Counted from the stretch's first letter, positions 25,135-34,826 are shown. The stretch is 64,000 bases of DNA from JBBRGK01 sp036741355 (GCA_036741355.1 DAINSK010000017.1:4504-68503), one strand, 5' to 3'. Notes: generated by a model from the letters alone, not told the origin. A program made the numbers and translations.

Positions 25135-26691
25135 TCACCGCGGCGCGGGGGCCGGCGTTGCGAAACGCGCCGCGGCGATGCCGATGAGTTGCAACCCCGA
25201 CGCCACCGCAACAGAACTTCGCGCATCACCGGGCGGCCGCACTGTTCCGTCTACGGTGACCGCAACCTCGTCGCCGATAAAGATGCTTTCGAGTGTGGCG
25301 GCCGGCGGCTGAACCGCTGCGCCGGCTGCAACCACGTAGACAGTGTCACTGCCGCGCGTGCCGCTCAGCCCGGTACAATGGACCCGCAGCCACCGTTCGC
25401 CGTTTACGACCGCTTTCGCGGCGATGGTGCCCGAGTAGCAACTCGGGAGAAAACTTCTTGAAACGACGGTAAGCGTCTCCCCGGTGCCACCAAAAACCTG
25501 GCGAAACGTGCCCACCGGCCCCAGTCCCGCATCGGCGACGCCGGGTGTGGCTGGCGCAAACGCATCTTCGGTTATCTCTAGCCGTTTCGGACTATCCAGC
25601 AACCGTGCCGAGCCGCCGGGGCCCGTGGTAACGTCGTAGACGACCTGCGCACGACCGGATTGCTGGCCAGGACCGAGCGCCACCACCCGTAAACGACCGT
25701 CGGCGAGCGAAATTCCGGCCACGACGAGCCGGACGCTTCCGCCATCAAAACTGGCAGTGTCCAACACGGCTAGTTGGGGCTGGCACCCCTGATCGGTGCG
25801 GGTCGGCGGCGGCAGCAACGGTCCCGCCGCGTTGGATAACCCATTTCCGTCGAACACGTCGACGAAGCGGCCGGCGGACTTGTCAAAGGCAAACACGTCC
25901 AGGAACAAGCGATCGCAACCGCCGGGGCTGGGGATCCGGCTGGCGACAACGACATTGCCAGTCACGCTCCCATCGAGCGACGCGTCCAACCGTTTGATGA
26001 GTTCGGCGCCCGGGCGTACCAACTGCTCGGTCGTAAGGTCCGACGCCTTGGGGAGCGCGGGACCGGTCGCGATGGAGGCAAGTGTCGCGGTGGTGTTGTC
26101 AGCAGGCGCTACTTTGGGTTCGGCCGCGACTAGAGACGCCAAGTCTGAGTGCGAAAACGGCCTCACAATGGCAACGGCCACACCCGCGGCCATGACAAGC
26201 ACAGCCAGAACGGCGACGATAGTTACCAGCAAATGCCGGCGCCACGCCGGCCACGATGCGCCTGGGTTCTCTGGCGACGCCGGCACGCGGGAACGTGATA
26301 CACGCGGCAACCAAAAGCTAATTCGCAGGCGGCGTCGCGGCGGACGAAGTACCGCAGACCCCAGGTGCCGCCGTCGCTCGACGGGCGCTCCTGGGGTCTG
26401 CGCGCCGATACCTGCCCGCTGCCACAGCGGGCACAGCTCATGCTGGGTGGTTAAGCAGAACGCGATCTGATGATCGATGGGAACCTTGCGGACCAATGGT
26501 TCGGCAAAGCATCGATGACCGGGAAACGGCATCAGAAGATGCGTTTGGCGGTCATCGAACAGGCCGAGCGCTGAACAGGCATCGACGGCGACGGCGGCGG
26601 CCAGGTCTAACCCGCCAGAATCACTGTCCTGGGACAACCCGGACACAGAAGATCCACCGTCCGGGGCAAAACCTTCACCGAGACTGGCCAT
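25135..26691 (-). CDS. Single-pass membrane protein with Cys-containing N-terminal segment; function unknown
   Basis: About 518 residues. The N-terminal part holds a short motif, HRCFAEPL then DHQIAFCLTTQHELCPLWQ, with three cysteines and a His spaced like a motif I have seen at the cytoplasmic start of other Chloroflexota membrane proteins. It is followed by one transmembrane helix (HLLVTIVAVLAVLVMAAG, about residue 180) and a roughly 310-residue extracytoplasmic region without a recognised fold. ATG 26691 is preferred, with a close GGGGAG; the frame is open from a TTG at 26760. It converges on the propeller gene. Confidence 0.55.
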   Translation of the reverse strand: MASLGEGFAPDGGSSVSGLSQDSDSGGLDLAAAVAVDACSALGLFDDRQTHLLMPFPGHRCFAEPLVRKVPIDHQIAFCLTTQHELCPLWQRAGIGAQTPGAPVERRRHLGSAVLRPPRRRLRISFWLPRVSRSRVPASPENPGASWPAWRRHLLVTIVAVLAVLVMAAGVAVAIVRPFSHSDLASLVAAEPKVAPADNTTATLASIATGPALPKASDLTTEQLVRPGAELIKRLDASLDGSVTGNVVVASRIPSPGGCDRLFLDVFAFDKSAGRFVDVFDGNGLSNAAGPLLPPPTRTDQGCQPQLAVLDTASFDGGSVRLVVAGISLADGRLRVVALGPGQQSGRAQVVYDVTTGPGGSARLLDSPKRLEITEDAFAPATPGVADAGLGPVGTFRQVFGGTGETLTVVSRSFLPSCYSGTIAAKAVVNGERWLRVHCTGLSGTRGSDTVYVVAAGAAVQPPAATLESIFIGDEVAVTVDGTVRPPGDARSSVAVASGLQLIGIAAARFATPAPAPR

Positions 26692-26830
26692 CTTCTCCCC
26701 GTCGCCGGCCGTTCCTCTTTGGACCTGCTTCAGGGTAACCCGGTTCGCGGTCGCGGGCAACGCTTTGCTGTTATTTTATTGCAAACACTTATGGTTAGTG
26801 CTGCTGGGCCGGGTTCACCATTCCTGGGCG

Positions 26831-27535
26831 TCATCGGCTGCCTACATGACCCAAAATTCCGGGGATTTTCCCGCTGCGAATACCGTTAAGAATGGTGGTC
26901 TCCTGGCTTGACGTCACTGCTCCAGATTTGACGGCAGCGTCCAGGCACGGCTGAACGGCCGTGGCAACGCTGCTGCCAATGGCTTGTGCCGTCGTCCCGT
27001 GCGCCTGCGCTATCTGATCAAACGTCTGACCGGACTTCAGCTCGGCGCGCAGCTGGTCGGGGGTTTCGTTGCCGAGCGCTTGCTGCACGGCTGACATCGC
27101 CGCCTGGCCACATGCTTGCAGTCCTGCCGCCATTCCCGCCGCCTTGCCGCCGCGATCGTGGCCGCCCGCGATACCTGCGAGTCCGGCCAGACCGCCCGGG
27201 AACTGACCGCTATCGACCGCCTGTTTCAGCTTCGTTGCTCGGTCCTGCGTGATCTGTCCGCTTTTTACGGCAGCATCGATCTGCTGATCGGCAGTCGTCT
27301 TGAGGGCGCTATCCAGCTTCGCTCGATCCACGCCGAGGTTCTTTGACAGCCCATCCAAGAAGCCATTTACTTGGGCCTGTCGCTGATCGGACCGTGGCCC
27401 CGCCGACGGTGTTGGCGTAGCCGGCGTTCCGCCGCCGGTTTGCGCCATCGCTATGCCTCCAACCGCCGCCACGCCCAACACCAGCGCAACGCCGATTCCC
27501 GTTACGATCCCAACCCTCCTGGTTTTGCCGAACAT
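26831..27535 (-). CDS. Secreted helical protein of unknown function
   Basis: 234 residues. Residues 8-31 form a Sec signal or anchor (GIVTGIGVALVLGVAAVGGI followed by AMAQ), then a Thr/Pro-rich linker. The rest is helical, with phrases such as FLDGLSKNLGVDRAKLDSAL and AVKSGQITQDRATKLKQAV that resemble DUF2680-type exported proteins of Gram-positive bacteria and Chloroflexota. SGQ/SGK turns recur (SGQITQ, SGQFPGG, SGKIPG). AGGAG lies eight bases before the ATG. It is downstream of the sensor kinase on the same strand. Confidence 0.6.
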   Translation of the reverse strand: MFGKTRRVGIVTGIGVALVLGVAAVGGIAMAQTGGGTPATPTPSAGPRSDQRQAQVNGFLDGLSKNLGVDRAKLDSALKTTADQQIDAAVKSGQITQDRATKLKQAVDSGQFPGGLAGLAGIAGGHDRGGKAAGMAAGLQACGQAAMSAVQQALGNETPDQLRAELKSGQTFDQIAQAHGTTAQAIGSSVATAVQPCLDAAVKSGAVTSSQETTILNGIRSGKIPGILGHVGSR

Positions 27536-27661
27536 GTTCCCGTTCTCCTTCGTTGCCGGCCGAACGTCTTACTTCGCGGGCATTCGTTGTTCTCATTGAG
27601 CCTGCCCCCGCCTCAGCCTCTTCCGTTACCATCGCAACGCAAGCTGAACGGAACCTGAGTG

Positions 27662-27675
27662 CGGGCTTAAGCCCG
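27662..27675. promoter_or_regulatory. 14-bp perfect palindrome between kinase gene and secreted-protein gene
   Basis: CGGGCTTAAGCCCG is a perfect palindrome in the 150-nt gap downstream of the histidine kinase stop and upstream of the 27535 start. On the minus strand a T-run lies before it, not after, so it does not look like an intrinsic terminator; an operator is possible. Confidence 0.25.
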
Positions 27676-27684
27676 GCTAAAAAT

Positions 27685-29214
27685 TCAGTGTCCGGCGGCG
27701 GTGGCTTCAGCGGTTTCGACCGCTTGACCGTGCTCCGAAGTCATTGCCGGTAGCGCCGGCAATAGCAAGGTAAACGTGCTGCCCTTGCCGAGTTCGCTCA
27801 CCAGCTCAATTTTTCCCCCAAGCTCCTGCGCGATCCACCGGGCTATAGACAGCCCGAGCCCGGTCCCTTCGCCGTGTCGCGATGGATCTGACCGGTAGAA
27901 CCGATCGAAAACGCGCGCCTGATCGTTGGGAGCAATGCCAACACCGGTGTCGCGCACGCTGATAAGCACCCTGCCGTTTTCAACCCGCGAGGTTATAGTG
28001 ACGCTTCCGCCTGGAGGCGTGTACTTGATCGCGTTATCAACCAGGATGAAGAGAAGCTGAACAAGGTAGTCACGGTCGGCGGAAACTGAGGCGTGCACGG
28101 TCTCATCGAGTCGCATATCGACGGCCTCGACCAACCGTGACGCTTTCTGGAACACCTCGGCGATAACCGGCTGCACTTCCACGGGCCTCCGGTTGATGTG
28201 CAGGCCGCTATCAGCGCGAGCCAGCGCCAGGAGGTTATTGACGAGGCGACTCATGCGCTCCGTTTCAGTAAAAATGTCGGAAAGCGCCTCGCGATGGTCC
28301 GGATTGACCGAAGAGTCTTCAAGGCGCAGCAACTCGGCGTTGCCGCGGATCGTCGTCAGCGGTGTGCGCAATTCGTGCGACGCGTCGGCGACAAAGCGCC
28401 GCTGCGCCTCCAATGCGCGTTGCAGCCGTTCGTGAGCCGCATCGAGACCGTCCAGCATGTTGTTGAACGTAGCCGCCAACCTGCCGACTTCGTCCTCCGG
28501 ACCGTGGTGCTCAACACGCCGCTTGAAATCCTGCCGGTGGCCTATGTCGCCCGCCTCGGCGGTCAACCTGTCGATCGGTCGCAACGCATTGCGTGCAAGC
28601 AGCCAACCGGCTCCGCCGGCGACAATCAGCGAAACCGCCGTACCCAGGAGCAGGACGAAACGCAGGCGGCTGAGAGTCGTATCGACGTCGGACAAGGAGC
28701 GCGCCAGCAGTTCGGCAAATGGCGGCGCGCAGGCAGGTAGGTTACGGAAAATGATGTCGCCGCTTATCGGTTTGACCAGCACCCGAAGATGGACGTGGTT
28801 CGCATTTGCGGTCTCGAAGTGGTCCTGCCCGGTCGAGGTCGGTCGCGGTAACGTTTCGGTCCCATTGGCAGGAGCGCTGAAGCACACCTGACCGTTACTA
28901 TCGATCACCTGCTCATAGATGTTGGGATCGCCCAGCGCCGCCGAAGCCGCCAATTCTCCAATCCGAACCGGCCTTGGTGGAGAACCGGACGCTCCGCCCG
29001 AAGGTGAACCTCCGGGGCCGCCGGCGTTGGCGCGCGGGTTGCCGCCTCCAGCCAGCCGCACCTCCCGCCCTGCCCGATCACGTAACGATTGGTCAACTTC
29101 CGTATGGAGGGTGTCGTCGAGCCGGAAATACAACAGCATGCCGAAAATGACGAGCGTCACCGCCAGCACGGCGCTGTAGAGCAGGGTCAGTCGCAGGCGG
29201 ATAGACATCGTCAT
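27685..29214 (-). CDS. Two-component sensor histidine kinase (MprB/BaeS-like)
   Basis: 509 residues. A transmembrane helix near residues 8-30, an extracytoplasmic sensor region with a Gly/Pro/Ser-rich loop, a second helix near residues 188-212, a HAMP domain, then a HisKA domain with the phosphorylated His280 in SHELRTPL. The ATPase domain carries the N box DNAIKYTPPGG, G1 DTGVGIAP, F box VFDRFYR and G2 GTGLGLSI. It starts 6 nt after the response regulator stop, so the pair is cotranslated. The stimulus is unknown. Confidence 0.93.
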   Translation of the reverse strand: MTMSIRLRLTLLYSAVLAVTLVIFGMLLYFRLDDTLHTEVDQSLRDRAGREVRLAGGGNPRANAGGPGGSPSGGASGSPPRPVRIGELAASAALGDPNIYEQVIDSNGQVCFSAPANGTETLPRPTSTGQDHFETANANHVHLRVLVKPISGDIIFRNLPACAPPFAELLARSLSDVDTTLSRLRFVLLLGTAVSLIVAGGAGWLLARNALRPIDRLTAEAGDIGHRQDFKRRVEHHGPEDEVGRLAATFNNMLDGLDAAHERLQRALEAQRRFVADASHELRTPLTTIRGNAELLRLEDSSVNPDHREALSDIFTETERMSRLVNNLLALARADSGLHINRRPVEVQPVIAEVFQKASRLVEAVDMRLDETVHASVSADRDYLVQLLFILVDNAIKYTPPGGSVTITSRVENGRVLISVRDTGVGIAPNDQARVFDRFYRSDPSRHGEGTGLGLSIARWIAQELGGKIELVSELGKGSTFTLLLPALPAMTSEHGQAVETAEATAAGH

Positions 29215-29220
29215 GATCGG

Positions 29221-29934
29221 TTACTGCGGGATCTTTTCGGCGGGCGTGGGACTTTTGAGCACATAGCCCGATCCCCGCATCGTATTGATTAACCGCGGTT
29301 CGCCATTCGCTTCGAGCTTCTGTCGCAAATACCCCACGTACACTTCCAGCACATTCGACTCACCGCTGTAGTCGTATCCCCACACCTGATCCATGATCAC
29401 GTCACGGGTTAGCACCTGCCGCGGATGCCGGAGAAATAGCGAAAGCAGTTGATACTCTTTGGTGCTGAATTGAATCGTTCGTCCCGAGCGGGTAGCTTCT
29501 CGCGTCGCCGTGTCAAGCGTTAGATCTTCAAATCGAAGCACGACCGGGTCCGCCTGCGCGTGAGAACGGCGCAGGGCGACGCGAACGCGGGCCAGCAGTT
29601 CCTGCAGCGCGAATGGTTTGACGAGGTAGTCGTCAGCGCCTTCGTCGAGACCGCGCACCCGGTCGTCGATTTCGTCCCGGGCAGTCAGCATCAGGATCGG
29701 TATGTCGCTGACCGAGCGTAAGCGGCGAGACACTTCATAGCCGTCGATGTCCGGCAGCATCAGGTCGAGCACAACCAGGTTCGGCGGCTCGTCGCGGGCA
29801 CTGCTTAGACCGGCACCGGCGGTTAGCGCGGTTCGCACTGTATAACCCTCATAAGAGAGGGCGCGGCGCAGCAGGCTGACGATTTTTGCGTCGTCGTCGA
29901 TAACAAGAATTGATTGTCTTGTGGACGCCGTCAC
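29221..29934 (-). CDS. OmpR-family response regulator
   Basis: 237 residues. Receiver domain with the acidic triplet IDDD (13-15), phosphoacceptor Asp57 in VVLDLMLPD, Thr84 and Lys106 in DYLVKPF; then a winged-helix DNA-binding domain ending with IDV-like segments STKEYQLLSLFL and NTMRGSGYVL. I chose GTG 29934, with AGGAG six bases upstream; the reading can extend to 29985 but has no site there. It is partner of the kinase immediately downstream. Confidence 0.93.
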   Translation of the reverse strand: MTASTRQSILVIDDDAKIVSLLRRALSYEGYTVRTALTAGAGLSSARDEPPNLVVLDLMLPDIDGYEVSRRLRSVSDIPILMLTARDEIDDRVRGLDEGADDYLVKPFALQELLARVRVALRRSHAQADPVVLRFEDLTLDTATREATRSGRTIQFSTKEYQLLSLFLRHPRQVLTRDVIMDQVWGYDYSGESNVLEVYVGYLRQKLEANGEPRLINTMRGSGYVLKSPTPAEKIPQ

Positions 29935-30021
29935 ATATCGCTCCTGATCGGCAGGCAACTCCTGCACCGATTGTAGCGTAGTCACCCAATCTGAGAGGGT
30001 TATGAGAGGAGATCGTGCTGG

Positions 30022-30435
30022 ATGGTGATATGGGTGAAAAAGGGCGTGCTGGCGACGGGCCAGAGGCCTGGTTATACTCCGGGCGCCGAGTTCACGGTTT
30101 CACGCCACGTAGTAGAAGCATGGATCGAAGAGAAGCAACGGGCAGGCATCGCCTCGATACTATGCCTGCTGGCCGGCGACCAGTTACCGCTGTACGCCCG
30201 GGCCCTACCGCAGGGGCTGCTCGAGTTTTATCGGGAGTCGGGGCTGCAGGTCGCGAACATCGCCTCGCCGGATGGGATGGCCGAGCCGTATACGCCCGAT
30301 CAGCTCGACCAGGCGTGGCGCGCCTTTCAGCGCTTACCGAAACCCGTCCTCGTCCACTGCAGCGCCGGCTACGACCGTACCGGCCGTATCGTAAAGTACC
30401 TACTTCGACGTCTGAGCGATGAGACTTCCGGCTGA
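30022..30435 (+). CDS. Dual-specificity/tyrosine phosphatase-like protein
   Basis: 137 residues, compact cysteine-dependent phosphatase. The P-loop is VHCSAGYDRTGR with nucleophile Cys113 and the arginine six residues later. The likely general acid lies in the preceding IASPDGMAEPYTPDQLDQ loop. The short N-terminus (VIWVKKGVLATGQRPG) is typical of small archaeal or bacterial dual-specificity phosphatases. It is a single gene, divergent from the two-component operon, with AGGAGA 11 nt before the ATG. Substrate unknown. Confidence 0.82.
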   Translation: MVIWVKKGVLATGQRPGYTPGAEFTVSRHVVEAWIEEKQRAGIASILCLLAGDQLPLYARALPQGLLEFYRESGLQVANIASPDGMAEPYTPDQLDQAWRAFQRLPKPVLVHCSAGYDRTGRIVKYLLRRLSDETSG

Positions 30436-30481
30436 TCCGGCTCGAATGGTCCGCGACCGAGCCGGATATCAACCTCTGGCG

Positions 30482-31288
30482 CTAAAAACCGAGCCCCCGG
30501 TCCTTCAACGACACAAACCGTCCGACGCCGATGACGACGTGATCCAGTACCTCGATGTCGAGCAGCTTGCCGGCGGCGATCAGATCTTTGGTAATGGCGA
30601 CGTCCTCGCTGCTGGGTGTAGGATCGCCCGAAGGGTGGTTGTGCACGACGATAATGCTGGTCGCGTTCATGCGAACCGCCGGCCGAAAGACCTCGGCCGC
30701 CCGGACCTGCGACTGATTGACCGTGCCGCTGGACACCGTCACCGTCGAGAGCACCTGATTCTTCGTGTTAAGCACGAGCACGCGTAACTGCTCCTGGTCG
30801 AGCAGCGACATGTCGGCTTGAACCAGCCGTGCTACGTCACCGGGCTCGCGGATCGTAGGTCGCTCGCCGAGCTCGGTGATCGCCAGCCGCCGGCCCAGTT
30901 CCAGCGCAGCACGCAGTTGTGCCGTTTTCGCCTCGCCAAGCCCACGGACGGCGCAAAGCTCATCGAAACTGAGGCGCGCCAGGCCCGCGAGCCCCGCATG
31001 CTGGCTCAACAGACGGGTAGCGACGTCCAGCACACTTTCGCCGGAAACGCCGACGCGTAGGATGATGGCCAGGAGCTCGGGGGTGGAAAGCGCGGATTCA
31101 CCGTAGGCGCGGAGCCGTTCGCGCGGGCGGTCGCCGGCCGGCATTTCACGAATCGTAGGCCGGTACTCTGCGCGCCGGACCGCGGCGAGGCGGGGTGCTG
31201 CCGGAACCTCTTGCTCTTCCAGGTCAGCTTCAACCACCTCGGCGGCAGCAGTTTCGTGGACTGAACCAGCGGACGGGTTGCGGACCAT
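30482..31288 (-). CDS. radC: RadC-family JAB/MPN-like protein
   Basis: 268 residues. The N-terminal helix-hairpin-helix-like part (ESALSTPELLAIILRVG, LCAVRGLGEAKTAQL) is followed by the RadC/JAMM domain with the metal motif VVHNHPSGDPTPSSEDVAIT. The family was linked to DNA repair historically but its cellular role remains unsettled. ATG 31288 has GGGAG seven bases upstream; an open frame to 31366 lacks a site. The first 45 residues form an acidic, family-unlike extension (VVEADLEEQEV). Confidence 0.9.
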   Translation of the reverse strand: MVRNPSAGSVHETAAAEVVEADLEEQEVPAAPRLAAVRRAEYRPTIREMPAGDRPRERLRAYGESALSTPELLAIILRVGVSGESVLDVATRLLSQHAGLAGLARLSFDELCAVRGLGEAKTAQLRAALELGRRLAITELGERPTIREPGDVARLVQADMSLLDQEQLRVLVLNTKNQVLSTVTVSSGTVNQSQVRAAEVFRPAVRMNATSIIVVHNHPSGDPTPSSEDVAITKDLIAAGKLLDIEVLDHVVIGVGRFVSLKDRGLGF

Positions 31289-31391
31289 GGCAGTCTCCCG
31301 CGCGCCGCGGCCGGCATCGCATCTCTGCGGCAAACGCTGTTTCACTGTAGCGCCGCCACGAAGCATGCGGAAGCTTTAGTATGCCGGGCGG

Positions 31392-32111
31392 TTATACGTC
31401 CACGGCGTGTGCAGTGACCTGGACTTCGTCCGGCCTACGGAAACGGTAGCCGAGCCCGGGAACGGAGATGATGTGATGCGGCCGTCCTGCATCCGGCTCA
31501 ATCTTGCGGCGCAGCTTCCAGATATGTGCGTCGATCGTGCGCTGCTCCGCCAACGCCCGAGAGCCCCAGACCGAATCGAGCAGATCTTCGCGCGAGTACA
31601 CGACGCCCGGGTCGCGCATCAGCGTATACAGCAACGCAAATTCGAGTGGTGTCAGGTGAACCGGGCGCCCACGTACCACCGCGGTCCGGCCATTCTCCTC
31701 CACGGTGACATCACCGATACTAATGCGGCCGTTTGAACCCTCTGGCGCATCGCAGGTTCGCCGGAGCAACGCCCGCACCCTGGCAACGAAGACCGCGGGC
31801 CTGCAGTCTCGAGACACCACGTCATCGGCACCCGTGGCAAAGCACTCTAACACCCGGTTTTCATCGATCGCTTCGGTGATGACGGTGACCGGGGCGCTCG
31901 CATGCTCGCTGAGCCAGGGAAGCAGCTCAAGCGCATCCATGTTGGGTCGGTCGTCGACGACCACCACATGGTCGGGCGGCCGCCGGCGCAGCAACCGACC
32001 TGCCGAGTCCTCATCCTGAACCCGCAGCACCACCAACCCTACTTCTCGGAGCGCCGCCGTTACGCTTCCACTCCAATCCATCGAGTCGATTATGCAAACG
32101 GCGCCCGCCAT
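31392..32111 (-). CDS. Atypical response regulator with winged-helix output
   Basis: 239 residues. The C-terminal OmpR/PhoB-type DNA-binding domain is normal (LTPLEFALLYTLMRDPG, VYSREDLLDSVWG, TIDAHIWKLRRKIEPD, GLGYRF). The receiver is unusual: only one acidic residue in the first pocket (CIIDSMD), a possible phosphoacceptor in VVVVDDRPN, and no conserved lysine where SRDCRPAVF replaces the usual K-P-F. No kinase is adjacent. It may act without phosphorylation. ATG 32111 has AGAGG upstream; the frame is open to 32315. Confidence 0.8.
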   Translation of the reverse strand: MAGAVCIIDSMDWSGSVTAALREVGLVVLRVQDEDSAGRLLRRRPPDHVVVVDDRPNMDALELLPWLSEHASAPVTVITEAIDENRVLECFATGADDVVSRDCRPAVFVARVRALLRRTCDAPEGSNGRISIGDVTVEENGRTAVVRGRPVHLTPLEFALLYTLMRDPGVVYSREDLLDSVWGSRALAEQRTIDAHIWKLRRKIEPDAGRPHHIISVPGLGYRFRRPDEVQVTAHAVDV

Positions 32112-32253
32112 ACCGTACCTCTTGTCCATCGCCGCGGTCGATCGCCGACCGCTTTCGTCAGTCAATTGCGGGGAGGCTTTGGACAATATCCTACTGATGC
32201 GCACAACACAGTGCATGAGGGTTTTCTCAGTATTGAGATTGAGCCGCGCCTTG

Positions 32254-33246
32254 CTATTCGGTCTGAAAAGGCCATGACTGAAGATCGGGAATGACGAGAC
32301 CGTGGTCCGCGACACGAAGGTCGCGCCCCGCGCGCTCGCCGATCTCCAGTGCCAGTTGTTCTAACTCGTAGTGGGTCAGCGCCCTCGTAACCTGGGGGAA
32401 TGCACAATCGTGCGCCGGCGGGTCGTCGTCGTGGGAGCCGCCGTAGTGAATAAGGTACGTGCGCGCGGGCCGCCACGCGGCCGTCAATGCTAGCGACTCT
32501 TCGATTGATATATGCCAGTTGCGGTGTGAAGCGGGGTTTTTCACATCCAGTTGCGGATGAACCGTGGTGGAATCCACAAAGAGCAGATCGCAACCAAACA
32601 TCGGCTTGGGGTCCGAATCCGGCAGCAGCCTCAACATGTCCCAGGCGATGCCGATGCGGCGCCGCCCGGTAGACGATTCGAAGTCCACGCCGTATATCAC
32701 CGCGCCCGGCGCCGTCGGTCCGTGCTCGACCGGGACGGCCGACAACCGCAATCGTGAGCCTGCGCGGCCCTCGATGTCCGACGCTATTTTCGCTTTCACC
32801 GGACGAAAATCCACCGACTTTCGCCACCAGTGGAAAAGCCCGTGACCGCCAAAGACGGACTCGAACGCCGCGTTGGTGCAATACACGGGCAGCGGCCACG
32901 GCTGACCGATAACGGTGCTGCGGGAGCATGAAGCAAGCAGCCAGTCTAGGCCCGCGACGTGATCGAAGTGCGGATGCGTAAGCACGACCGCGTCTACCCG
33001 GTCGATGCCCGATGCCTGCTGCAGTTCCAGCAGGCTATTGACCACGCCCAGGCCAACGTCGACGAGCACGTGCAACAAAACGTCGCCGCCCTGCCGCACG
33101 ATCAGCGAGATGGATGTGTTCGCCAGCCGGTAGGGAGAATAGCCAACCTCCGCTTCATATGGGCCGTGCGATCCAAATTTGGCTGGCCAGGCCGAATGGT
33201 GGCCGTTGACACGCACCACGAGTTCGGGCGCTAGAGTACCAGTCAA
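32254..33246 (-). CDS. Metallo-beta-lactamase-fold hydrolase (PhnP/RNase Z-like)
   Basis: 330 residues. The fold's zinc motif is clear in VVLTHPHFDHVAGLDW; later ligands lie in VPVEHGPTAPG, CDLLFVDSTT and TYLIHYGGSHDDD. The N-terminus SISLIVRQGGDVLLHVLVDVG fits PhnP-like phosphodiesterases or other cyclic-phosphate or RNA-processing members. The start is read as TTG at 33246, with no strong ribosome site, so the N-terminus is uncertain. Single gene, divergent from an MFS exporter. Confidence 0.8.
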   Translation of the reverse strand: MTGTLAPELVVRVNGHHSAWPAKFGSHGPYEAEVGYSPYRLANTSISLIVRQGGDVLLHVLVDVGLGVVNSLLELQQASGIDRVDAVVLTHPHFDHVAGLDWLLASCSRSTVIGQPWPLPVYCTNAAFESVFGGHGLFHWWRKSVDFRPVKAKIASDIEGRAGSRLRLSAVPVEHGPTAPGAVIYGVDFESSTGRRRIGIAWDMLRLLPDSDPKPMFGCDLLFVDSTTVHPQLDVKNPASHRNWHISIEESLALTAAWRPARTYLIHYGGSHDDDPPAHDCAFPQVTRALTHYELEQLALEIGERAGRDLRVADHGLVIPDLQSWPFQTE

Positions 33247-33468
33247 AAGCCGGACTGCAGCGATTGGAGCACTCTGGCTGCCTCCACGCTTTAACTGTAA
33301 TCCACCCCCGGCGTGCAGACCTCATCCGGGCATCGTTTTCAAATGGATGTCGCGCCTTCGGTCAGGTCCGCGCCGGCAACAGCACTTCGACGCTGACGTT
33401 AAGGTTTGCTACCATCGACCATAGCCCTCCTCCATCGCGCGAGCATCTACCATACCGGCAGGATTCTC

Positions 33469-34728
33469 ATGGCTACCGCGATCGCCCGGCCGCCAGCGCC
33501 TCCCATTCGCCAAACGCCGCCGCGCGGCGGAACGTTCAGTTCCTTGCGACACCGGAACTTCCGCTTGCTGTGGATCGGCACGATCGTCTCGTCTTCGGGC
33601 GATTGGATGGATATTGCCGCCCTCTATTACCTCGTCTACGCCCTCACGAGAGATCCGTTCTACCTCACCGCTTATAGCCTGGTCCGCGCCGTACCGATCT
33701 TGAGTCTGACACTGTTCGGCGGCGTGGTTGCCGATCGATTCGAGCGCCGAAAGCTGATGTTCGTCACGCAAACGCTGGCGATGGTGCTCGCTACGGCGAT
33801 CGCCGTTCTGGTCAGCGGCGGATGGATCAATATCTGGGAGATCCTCGTCATCGGCTTCGGACGGGGCGTGATGATGTCATTCAATCAGCCGGCGCGCCAG
33901 TCGCTGATTTCGGAACTCGTGCCGCCGGGCGATCTGCAAAACGCGATCGCGCTCAGCTCGGCCTCGATGAACCTGACCCGCGTGATTGGCCCGTCGATCG
34001 GCGCCGCCGCAATCGCGATCGCCGGCCTCCAGGGCGCATTCTGGCTCAACGCCGCCAGCTTCATCGTGCTGCTCTGGAGCCTGTTCGCGATGAAGTTCCC
34101 GCAGCGGGCCGTCGGGCTCATGCGGAAAAGCATGCTGGGCAGCCTGACAGAGGGCATCGGCTACCTGAGGCGCCATGAGTCGCTGGGGACGCTGGTGCTG
34201 CTGGCGACCGTGCCGATGGTGTTCGGTATGTCATATATCTACATCCTTCCGGTGTTCGCCCGGGACATTCTGCACACCGGCGCCGACGGCAACGCCTTCC
34301 TCGTTGCGGCGTCCGGTGTCGGCGGCTTTGTCGCGGCCCTCGCGATCGCTTCGGCGCACTCGTTCCGCCGCCGCGGCTGGCTGATGCTGGTCGGCTTGGT
34401 CGTGTTCGGCGGCTCGCTGATCCTATTTGCCGAGTCGAGCATGTTCCTGCTCTCGATGGTGGCGCTGATCGGAGCCGGTGTCGGTCAGATGTGTTACATG
34501 GCCACTAACAACACGCTGGTGCAGGAGATCGTCGATCCGGAATACAGGGGCCGGGTGCTAAGCACCCTGTCGCTTAACATCGGCTTCGTTCCGCTCGGGA
34601 CAGCCCTCGCCAGCGCGATGATCAAGATCATGGGCGCCCCTTCGGCCGAAGCCGTGATGGGCGCCAGTCTGGTCGTCACCGGTCTCTACGTCGCCTTACG
34701 CGTTGCCCGTGTTCGCGATCTCCCCTGA
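33469..34728 (+). CDS. Major facilitator superfamily transporter (EntS-like, MFS_3)
   Basis: 419 residues with about 12 hydrophobic segments. The MFS loop motif between helices 2 and 3 is GGVVADRFERRKLMF, and the N-terminal phrase FRLLWIGTIVSSSGDWM is typical of MFS_3 exporters such as EntS, which export siderophores or drugs. ATG 33469 has AGGA six bases upstream; earlier in-frame starts do not. A proline-rich N-terminal tail precedes helix 1. Substrate unknown. Confidence 0.88.
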   Translation: MATAIARPPAPPIRQTPPRGGTFSSLRHRNFRLLWIGTIVSSSGDWMDIAALYYLVYALTRDPFYLTAYSLVRAVPILSLTLFGGVVADRFERRKLMFVTQTLAMVLATAIAVLVSGGWINIWEILVIGFGRGVMMSFNQPARQSLISELVPPGDLQNAIALSSASMNLTRVIGPSIGAAAIAIAGLQGAFWLNAASFIVLLWSLFAMKFPQRAVGLMRKSMLGSLTEGIGYLRRHESLGTLVLLATVPMVFGMSYIYILPVFARDILHTGADGNAFLVAASGVGGFVAALAIASAHSFRRRGWLMLVGLVVFGGSLILFAESSMFLLSMVALIGAGVGQMCYMATNNTLVQEIVDPEYRGRVLSTLSLNIGFVPLGTALASAMIKIMGAPSAEAVMGASLVVTGLYVALRVARVRDLP

Positions 34729-34826
34729 CCTCGTCGACGTTCGCCTGACCGCCGCTTGATCCGCTCCCGGCCCGATCGCCTCGGGTGTATGCTGCGTCCG
34801 ACAGCCACCTTTCGGAGGACGAAGAG

